Shown piece after piece: positions 1-5,033 of a stretch of DNA of 7,276 nucleotides (the first letter of the stretch is position 1; each line of letters starts with the position of its first letter). The stretch is from an uncultured Peptostreptococcaceae bacterium. GTDB taxonomy: Bacteria; Bacillota; Clostridia; Peptostreptococcales; Anaerovoracaceae. The notes beneath the pieces were generated by a model. It searched no databases and was not told the origin of the DNA. It was given only the letters and a program-made list of their open reading frames with translations. The translations under genes and the position numbers were made by a program. The stretch spans positions 1 to 7,276 of the forward strand of contig CAJOQI010000162.1 of the NCBI GenBank assembly GCA_905236895.1, read 5' to 3'.

Positions 1-1276
1 CTTCAAGGTTGAAACCGCAAGAACAACCCATTCCGTTGCAGATGCCATCTGTCTATATATTCAGACTCCCGGAGCAAGTCTCTTCCATACGGGAGATTTC
101 AAAATCGACTATACCCCAATTGACGGAGAACCTATTGACTTAAGCCGCTTTGCCGATATAGGCAAAAGGGGTGTTGATGTAATGCTTGCAGACAGCACCA
201 ATGTTTTGAGACCGGGATTCACAAAATCCGAAAGATATGTAGCTGAGGCATTGGACAAGATATTCAAGAAGGCAAAGGGAAGAATCATAATCGCAACCTT
301 TAGCTCCAATGTTCACAGGGTTCAGAAGATTATAGATCTGGCAGTTAAATACGGCCGTCAATTCACAGTCTCCGGAAGAAGCATGGAGAACGTTGTTAAA
401 ATAGCTCAGGAACTGGGATATATCAGCATTCCCAAGGGTTCATATGTGGAGCTCAATCCCAAGACTGTGGATTCCGAAGAAATGGTGGTTATTACCACGG
501 GAAGCCAGGGAGAGCCTATGTCGGCTCTTGCAAGGATGGCTTCCGACGATCATAGGATGGTTAAGCTTAGACCGGGTGATACGGTAATCCTATCTTCAAC
601 TCCGGTTCCGGGGAACGAAAAGAGCGTATCCAATGTAGTAAACAGATTGATCGACAAAGGTGTTGATGTAATCTATAACGATATTGCGGATATCCATGTT
701 TCCGGACATGCTTGCCAGGAGGAATTAAAGCTTATTCATTCTTTGATAAAGCCTACTTTCTTTATGCCGGTTCACGGTGAGTCCAGACATCTTAAGGAAC
801 ACAGCAAGCTGGCTGAGTCCTTGGGTCAGAAGAGCGAGAATATCTTCATTCTTTCCAACGGAGACCAATTGGCCTTGGATAGAGAGTCCGCAGTTCAGTA
901 TAAGAAGGTGGTAAGCGCCGAAGATATACTGGTTGACGGTCTGGGTATCGGCGATGTGGGAAATGCTGTTCTCAATGACAGAAAGAGGCTTTCCACAGGT
1001 GGTCTTATAATGATAGCCGCTGCGGTTAATCTTAAGAAGAAGAAAATCATATCCGGCCCCGAAATAGAAACCAGAGGTTTTATCTATGTGAAGGAACATG
1101 AGGATATGATTAATGAAATCAGATCCAAGGCAGAGGCAGCCATCAAAGAATGTCTCAGTCAGAAGACAACCGATAATGAAGAGATAGAGGCTAAGATTAA
1201 AGAGGTCTTAAGAAGATTCATTCTCAAGGAAACTCAGAGAAATCCAATCCTTCTTCCGGTTATTCTGGAGGTATAG
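1..1276 (+). CDS. rnj: Ribonuclease J, 5'-truncated by the window edge
   Basis: Metallo-beta-lactamase/beta-CASP ribonuclease acting as a 5'-3' exonuclease and endonuclease in cytoplasmic mRNA decay and RNA maturation. The frame is open from base 2, giving 424 visible residues and a TAG stop. B. subtilis RNase J1 has about 555 residues, so roughly 130 N-terminal residues, including the HxHxDH motif, lie outside. Visible conserved sites are the metal-ligand histidine in RTTHS (fragment residue 10), the aspartate in HTGDFK (residue 32), DSTN followed by RPGFT, the beta-CASP segment with TTGSQGEPMSAL, HVSGHA (from base 695) and the late histidine in PVHGE (codon 773-775). The C-terminal domain ends in a typical RNase J tail. 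The ATG at 182 is internal and should not be used as the start. J1 cannot be told from J2 here. No terminator is visible after the stop, so readthrough into efp is possible. Confidence 0.95.
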   Translation, partial: FKVETARTTHSVADAICLYIQTPGASLFHTGDFKIDYTPIDGEPIDLSRFADIGKRGVDVMLADSTNVLRPGFTKSERYVAEALDKIFKKAKGRIIIATFSSNVHRVQKIIDLAVKYGRQFTVSGRSMENVVKIAQELGYISIPKGSYVELNPKTVDSEEMVVITTGSQGEPMSALARMASDDHRMVKLRPGDTVILSSTPVPGNEKSVSNVVNRLIDKGVDVIYNDIADIHVSGHACQEELKLIHSLIKPTFFMPVHGESRHLKEHSKLAESLGQKSENIFILSNGDQLALDRESAVQYKKVVSAEDILVDGLGIGDVGNAVLNDRKRLSTGGLIMIAAAVNLKKKKIISGPEIETRGFIYVKEHEDMINEIRSKAEAAIKECLSQKTTDNEEIEAKIKEVLRRFILKETQRNPILLPVILEV

Positions 1277-1281
1277 AATAC

Positions 1282-1310
1282 TTGGCATTTTAAGCCATCT
1301 ATGATAAAAT
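1282..1310 (+). promoter_or_regulatory. Predicted sigma-A promoter of efp
   Basis: A -35 box TTGGCA at 1282-1287 and a -10 box TAAAAT at 1305-1310 are separated by exactly 17 nt. A TG at 1302-1303, one base before the -10, makes it an extended -10 promoter. Transcription would start near 1317, leaving a leader of about 37 nt before efp. It lies in the gap immediately after rnj, so efp can be expressed apart from rnj. This is a consensus match by eye and has no experimental support. Confidence 0.6.
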
Positions 1311-1337
1311 ATTTCCGTTAATTCAGTATTGAATATT

Positions 1338-1345
1338 AAGGAGAG
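1338..1345 (+). promoter_or_regulatory. Strong ribosome binding site of efp
   Basis: AAGGAGAG ends 8 nt before the ATG at 1354. It is the best-placed Shine-Dalgarno site in the window, in line with the high expression expected of EF-P. An ATG at 1346 directly abuts the site and opens only a three-codon frame ending in TGA at 1355-1357, so it is not a plausible start. Confidence 0.85.
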
Positions 1346-1353
1346 ATGTATTT

Positions 1354-1917
1354 ATGATCACAGCAGGCGATTTTAGAAAAGGTATTACTTTTGAGATAAA
1401 TGGTGAGCCCCATGTGGTTCTGGATTTTCAGCATGTAAAGCCCGGTAAAGGCGCTGCCTTTGTTAGAACCAAGTATAAGAATATACTTACGGGAGCAACC
1501 AGAGAAGAAGCTTTTAACCCCAGCGACAAATTCGAAAACGCTCGAATTGAGACCAAGGTTATGCAGTATCTCTATAACGACGGTGAACTCTATTATTTCA
1601 TGGACAAGGACAGCTATGAGCAGATTCCATTAAGCTATGAGCAGGTAGAGGATGCCATCAAATATTTAAGAGAGAATGACGAAGCTACCATTAAGTTCTA
1701 TAAGGACAATGCATTTCTGGTTGAAGCACCCAACTTCGTTAATCTTACGGTTATAGAAACCGAACCCGGAGTTAAGGGCGATACGGCAACCAATGTAACC
1801 AAACAGGCTACCGTAGAAACGGGAGCTGTGGTACAGGTTCCAATCTTCATTGAAGAAGGTGAAAAAATCCAGATCGATACCAGGAGCGGCGAGTATCTGG
1901 GAAGAGCCAAGGAATAA
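1354..1917 (+). CDS. efp: Translation elongation factor P
   Basis: EF-P binds between the P and E sites of stalled ribosomes and promotes peptide bond formation at consecutive prolines. The 187-residue product has the full family length with all three beta-barrel domains: an N-terminal KOW-like domain (about 1-64), a middle OB domain (about 65-127), and a C-terminal OB domain holding the EF-P signature around [14 protein letters not shown] and the end [12 protein letters not shown]. The tip of the first domain reads KPGKGAAF, placing the modifiable lysine at K32. This is the same position as in B. subtilis, where 5-aminopentanol is attached. No modification enzyme is encoded in the window, so the modification state is unknown. 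The gene has its own promoter and a strong RBS, and is followed by a hairpin, so it looks largely monocistronic. Confidence 0.98.
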   Translation: MITAGDFRKGITFEINGEPHVVLDFQHVKPGKGAAFVRTKYKNILTGATREEAFNPSDKFENARIETKVMQYLYNDGELYYFMDKDSYEQIPLSYEQVEDAIKYLRENDEATIKFYKDNAFLVEAPNFVNLTVIETEPGVKGDTATNVTKQATVETGAVVQVPIFIEEGEKIQIDTRSGEYLGRAKE

Positions 1918-1943
1918 GCAGTGATTAATATATGACGATATAC

Positions 1944-1971
1944 GAGGAACGCTCCTTTTTAAGCGTTCCTC
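1944..1971 (+). terminator. Hairpin after efp, weak intrinsic terminator or attenuator
   Basis: GAGGAACGCT (1944-1953) and AGCGTTCCTC (1962-1971) form a perfect 10-bp stem with an 8-nt loop. The downstream tail TTCGTTGT is T-rich but interrupted, so termination may be partial. There is no T-tract on the other side, so it is directional for the + strand. It sits 26 nt after the efp stop and 28 nt before mltG. Confidence 0.7.
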
Positions 1972-1999
1972 TTCGTTGTAAAGAGGTAAGAGGATAGAA

Positions 2000-3118
2000 A
2001 TGAAAACCCTAAAAAAATGGCTAATAATTTTACCGATTTTGCTCATATTGAGCGTTGGAGCAACCATAGCTCTTCGCTATGTATTTAATTTGGATTTATC
2101 CAAGTCCCACGCTTCCCAGGACAATCATACCAAAATGGTTGTGATTCCCGAGGGATCTTCCACCAGGGATATTGCTGAAATCCTTGTGGTGGAGGGAATA
2201 ATTGATGATGCCTTTAAGTTCAGGCTCTTTTCCAAATTAAACGAATACGACGGGAAATTCCTTGCAGGAGAATATCCCTTGGCTCCAACCATGAGTACTT
2301 CCGAAATAGCGGATATGCTTTGCTTGGGTCTGACTGAGCAAACTTCATTTACTATTCCCGAAGGCTATACTATCAATCAGATTGCCGATACCCTCTATAA
2401 CCAGGGTTTGATCGATAAAGATATATTCTTGGATCTTACGGTTAACGGAGATTATAGCGAGTATTCCTTCCTGGAGGGTGCTGTTGAGGGCGAACATCAT
2501 TTGGAGGGTTATCTTTTCCCTGAAACCTATACCATTCCCGTTGGTGCGGACGAAGATATGATTATCCGCATGATGCTGGATCAGTTCCAATCCGTCTACT
2601 CCCAATATGAGAAGAGAGCCGATGAGCTTAATATGACCACCAATGAGGTTATTTCCATGGCATCTCTCATTGAAAAGGAAGCTATTCTTGATGGAGACAG
2701 GGCTTTGGTATCCAGTGTTATTCACAATAGACTTAAGGAGGGAATGCCTCTTCAGATAGATGCTACCATTCACTATGCCTTGGAGCTTATAGGAATGAAT
2801 AGGCAGTATCTTACCTATGACGATCTGGAAGTGGATTCTCCCTATAATACATATAAGATCGAAGGCCTTCCACCGGGACCCATCGCAAGTCCGGGAGAAG
2901 CCTGCATCAAAGCGGCCCTTTATCCCGAGAATACAGAGTTTATCTACTATGTACTGGTAGATGACAGTGAAGCTGCCATGGCTTTTTCCACCAATTACGA
3001 GGACTTCATGACTGATGTTGAGCATTGGGCATCCACAATCCCCGAGGGAGCGGAAGAAGCGGATCAGCAGGCTTGGGAAGAAGCTCAGCAGGCTCAGGAA
3101 GGTGGAGACGAAGGCTGA
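2000..3118 (+). CDS. mltG: Endolytic transglycosylase MltG (YceG-like)
   Basis: Membrane-anchored lytic transglycosylase that cleaves nascent peptidoglycan strands, probably setting glycan length. It is 372 residues long. Residues 1-29 form a short basic start and one hydrophobic segment, an N-in/C-out membrane anchor. A LysM-like subdomain follows (about 45-110). The YceG catalytic region contains HLEGYLFPETY (167-177), ASLIEKEA (221-228), the HNRLKEGMPLQIDATIHYAL region, and the family hallmark YNTYKIEGLPPGPIASPG. E227 aligns with the catalytic Glu218 of E. coli MltG, by my recall of that sequence. The C-terminus has an extra Q/E/G-rich acidic tail of about 25 residues that should lie outside the membrane. 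AAGAGG at 1988-1993, 6 nt before the ATG, supports the start. The stop overlaps the trmR start as TGATG. No separate promoter is obvious upstream. Confidence 0.95.
   Translation: MKTLKKWLIILPILLILSVGATIALRYVFNLDLSKSHASQDNHTKMVVIPEGSSTRDIAEILVVEGIIDDAFKFRLFSKLNEYDGKFLAGEYPLAPTMSTSEIADMLCLGLTEQTSFTIPEGYTINQIADTLYNQGLIDKDIFLDLTVNGDYSEYSFLEGAVEGEHHLEGYLFPETYTIPVGADEDMIIRMMLDQFQSVYSQYEKRADELNMTTNEVISMASLIEKEAILDGDRALVSSVIHNRLKEGMPLQIDATIHYALELIGMNRQYLTYDDLEVDSPYNTYKIEGLPPGPIASPGEACIKAALYPENTEFIYYVLVDDSEAAMAFSTNYEDFMTDVEHWASTIPEGAEEADQQAWEEAQQAQEGGDEG
3065..3106 (+). repeat. Imperfect 21-nt tandem duplication in the mltG tail
   Basis: Positions 3065-3085 and 3086-3106 both begin CAGCAGGCT and match at about 15 of 21 bases. 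They encode QQAWEEA and QQAQEGG. The second copy carries the purine-rich site used to start trmR. It may be an old slippage duplication, but low-complexity coding could also explain it. Confidence 0.4.
3099..3107 (+). promoter_or_regulatory. Ribosome binding site of trmR, inside mltG
   Basis: AAGGTGGAG, one base from the AAGGAGG consensus, ends 10 nt before the ATG at 3118. It settles the trmR start at 3118 over the in-frame upstream ATG at 3025, which would add 31 low-complexity G/S/R residues lying wholly inside mltG. Confidence 0.7.
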
Positions 3119-3768
3119 TGCTTAGGCTTGAAGAAATAAATGCCTTTTTGGATAGCTTCTATAAGCCTCTCAATGCCGACCTGGTGGAATTGAGAAAGAC
3201 CGAAAAGGATTATATTCCATATATAAGAAAGCAGACGGAAAACTTTATTGGCCTTCTGCTTTCTATTTCTAAACCCGACAAGATACTTGAATTGGGTACT
3301 GCCATAGGTTATTCCGCAATCTATATGGCGGAAAAATCTCCGGTTTCTATGGTCTATACCATTGAAAGAGATGAGAAGTCTTATGAAGAAGCGGTAAAGA
3401 ACATAAAAAGCTTCGGTCTTGAAGATAGAATTATACCATTCTTGGGAGATTGCAAGGATGGAATAGATAAGCTTTATGAAGAATGCATAAGGGATATAGA
3501 TTTTGTCTTTATCGATGCGGCAAAAAGTCATTACAGGGAATTCATTGACAGCATAGTTAATATTATAAAGCCCGGTGCAATTATTCTTTCCGACGACGTT
3601 TTCCAAAGGGGAATAACTGTGACGGATGATGAGGACCCCGAAGGAAAGCATAGAACCAGCAGCAGAAATATGAGGGAATATTTGGAATATATAACTGAAG
3701 ACCCAAGATTTGAAACTGCTATCCTGAATCTGGGAGACGGCCTTGCCTTTACTCTTTACAAAGGATAA
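3118..3768 (+). CDS. trmR: tRNA 5-hydroxyuridine O-methyltransferase TrmR (YrrM family)
   Basis: SAM-dependent class I O-methyltransferase of the COMT-like family. By homology and gene order it is the enzyme that methylates 5-hydroxyuridine to 5-methoxyuridine at tRNA position 34. The 216 residues match B. subtilis YrrM/TrmR (about 217). Visible motifs are motif I ILELGTAIGYS (56-66), the acidic residue after beta-2 in YTIERD (E83), GDCKDG (110-115), IDAAKSHY with probable metal ligand D133, and SDDV with D159/D160. Many relatives have Asp-Asn at this last pair; here it is Asp-Asp. The start overlaps the mltG stop by one base, implying translational coupling. The next gene, trhP, would make its hydroxyuridine substrate, which strengthens the call beyond a generic O-methyltransferase. 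Confidence 0.88.
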   Translation: MLRLEEINAFLDSFYKPLNADLVELRKTEKDYIPYIRKQTENFIGLLLSISKPDKILELGTAIGYSAIYMAEKSPVSMVYTIERDEKSYEEAVKNIKSFGLEDRIIPFLGDCKDGIDKLYEECIRDIDFVFIDAAKSHYREFIDSIVNIIKPGAIILSDDVFQRGITVTDDEDPEGKHRTSSRNMREYLEYITEDPRFETAILNLGDGLAFTLYKG

Positions 3769-3776
3769 AAAAGTAT

Positions 3777-3782
3777 AAGGAA
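3777..3782 (+). promoter_or_regulatory. Distant, weak ribosome binding site of trhP
   Basis: AAGGAA ends 12 nt before the ATG at 3795, longer than the usual 5-10 nt, and no better site lies nearer. The start is nevertheless fixed by the protein: the family begins with a short stretch and then LLxPAG-like residues, here ILSPAGDLEKLK at 6-17. Translation may be inefficient or coupled to trmR, whose stop is 26 nt upstream. Confidence 0.45.
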
Positions 3783-3794
3783 TAAGATACTATA

Positions 3795-5033
3795 ATGATA
3801 AAAAGCGAGATTCTATCTCCGGCTGGAGATCTGGAAAAACTAAAAACTGCTATAGACTACGGAGCTGACGCAGTATATATGGGTGGAGCCGACTTCAGCC
3901 TAAGGGCAGGAGCAGGTGGTTTTTATTTTGATGAAATGAAGGAAGGCTTGGCCTATGCCCATGAGAGGGGTAGGCGTTGTTACCTCACTGTCAACATCTT
4001 CGCTCATAACGAGGATATTGAGCCTCTGAAGGGGTTTCTGAATAAGGTTGGACCATTGGGATTTGACGGATATTTGGTGTCAGACCCGGGTATTCTGACT
4101 TTGCTTAGGGAAATTATTCCCGAAGGGGAGATTCACCTTTCAACCCAGGCAAATATGACCAATTATGTAACGGCAAAGTTTTGGTACGATTTGGGTGTTA
4201 AGAGACTGGTTCTTGCGAGAGAGCTTTCTCTTAAAGAAATAAGAGAGATAAGGGACAGCATTCCGGAGGATATGGAGCTTGAAGCCTTTATCCATGGGTC
4301 CATGTGCATTTCCTATTCGGGAAGATGTCTTTTAAGCAATTTCATGGCGGAGAGGGATTCCAATCGTGGAGCCTGTGCCCATCCCTGCCGCTGGAAATAT
4401 GCTCTTGAAGAAGAGAAGAGACCCGGGGAGTATTATCCCATTGAGGAGGATAATAGAGGCACATATATTATGAATTCCAGGGATCTTTGCATGATTTCCC
4501 ATTTGGACGATCTTAGAGATGCGGGAATTACTTCCTTTAAGATTGAAGGAAGAATGAAGAGCATCTTTTACGTGGCCACTATTACCAATGCCTATAGAAT
4601 GGCCATGGATGCTCTTGAAGAAGGCAATTATACGGAAGAGATCAAGGACTTTACATATAGAGAAGTTCGCAAGGTAAGCCATAGGGAGTTTACCACAGGT
4701 TTCTTCTATAATAAACCCAATGAGGAGGATCAGAATTACGGTTCCTCTTCATATACAAGGGAATATACCTTTACGGGACTTGTTAAGTCATACGATGAGG
4801 AAAGCAAAGTCGCTTTGGTTGAACAGAGAAACAGGATGTTCCTTGGAGATGAGATTGAGGTCTTCGGTCCGGGGGAAAGGTTCTTTGTTCAAAGCTTGGA
4901 TGATATGAGGGACGCAGAGACAAAGGAATTATTGGAGTCTGCACCACATCCCCAGCAAATGCTTTTAATAAAGATGGATAAGCCGGTTAAGGCCGGATAT
5001 ATGCTAAGAAAGAAGAAGGATGAAATCGAATAG
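3795..5033 (+). CDS. trhP: U32-family tRNA hydroxylation protein TrhP
   Basis: Member of peptidase family U32, better viewed as a tRNA hydroxylation factor. TrhP proteins of E. coli and B. subtilis are needed to make 5-hydroxyuridine at U34, with prephenate supply and iron-sulfur assembly required in E. coli. The 412 residues match the longer B. subtilis paralogue YrrO (TrhP2). An N-terminal TIM-barrel-like part starts ILSPAGDLEKLKTAIDYGADAVY in character (residues 6-28). The U32 signature EAFIHGSMCISYSGRCLLS spans 163-181. C171, C178, C194 and C198 form the cysteine set expected to bind an Fe-S cluster. NSRDLCMI (227-234) and FKIEGRMKS follow, with a beta-rich C-terminal domain after about 320. 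Only one U32 gene is seen, whereas B. subtilis has two in tandem; a second could lie elsewhere. The 3' end overlaps the next gene by 14 nt. Confidence 0.88.
   Translation: MIKSEILSPAGDLEKLKTAIDYGADAVYMGGADFSLRAGAGGFYFDEMKEGLAYAHERGRRCYLTVNIFAHNEDIEPLKGFLNKVGPLGFDGYLVSDPGILTLLREIIPEGEIHLSTQANMTNYVTAKFWYDLGVKRLVLARELSLKEIREIRDSIPEDMELEAFIHGSMCISYSGRCLLSNFMAERDSNRGACAHPCRWKYALEEEKRPGEYYPIEEDNRGTYIMNSRDLCMISHLDDLRDAGITSFKIEGRMKSIFYVATITNAYRMAMDALEEGNYTEEIKDFTYREVRKVSHREFTTGFFYNKPNEEDQNYGSSSYTREYTFTGLVKSYDEESKVALVEQRNRMFLGDEIEVFGPGERFFVQSLDDMRDAETKELLESAPHPQQMLLIKMDKPVKAGYMLRKKKDEIE
5006..5019 (+). promoter_or_regulatory. Purine run preceding the GTPase-NYN start
   Basis: A continuous A/G run (AAGAAAGAAGAAGG) abuts the ATG at 5020 without a canonical site at good spacing. 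An in-frame TAA at 5005-5007 and the absence of any other start codon before 5020 make ATG 5020 the first possible start. The protein's G1 motif begins at residue 12, as expected for the family. The 14-nt overlap with trhP suggests that initiation depends on coupling with the ribosome finishing trhP. Confidence 0.55.

Noticed and set aside
1283..1297. Inverted repeat TGGC/GCCA after rnj as a terminator or operator
   Set aside because: The stem is only 4 bp, has no T-tract, and overlaps the predicted efp promoter by chance composition.
1346..1357. Three-codon upstream ORF overlapping the efp start
   Set aside because: Its ATG abuts the Shine-Dalgarno site with no spacing, so it is unlikely to be used.
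2345..3025. 226-codon open frame on the minus strand inside mltG, and similar long minus-strand frames at 3094-3651 and 725-1099
   Set aside because: They lie opposite well-conserved genes, their products resemble no family I know, and no ribosome sites or independent context support them.
3025..3117. Upstream in-frame ATG that would extend TrmR by 31 residues
   Set aside because: The extension is G/S/R low complexity, lies entirely within mltG, and the ATG at 3118 has a suitable ribosome site and gives the family's usual length.
3755..3796. Perfect TATAAT overlapping the trhP start codon (3791-3796), with TTTACA at 3755-3760
   Set aside because: The spacing to TTTACA is 30 nt and nothing like a -35 lies 16-18 nt upstream. 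Transcripts from it would begin inside trhP without its start codon.
3795..5033. Calling the U32 protein a collagenase-like protease
   Set aside because: The U32 name is historical. Adjacency to trmR and the four-cysteine set fit the tRNA hydroxylation role.
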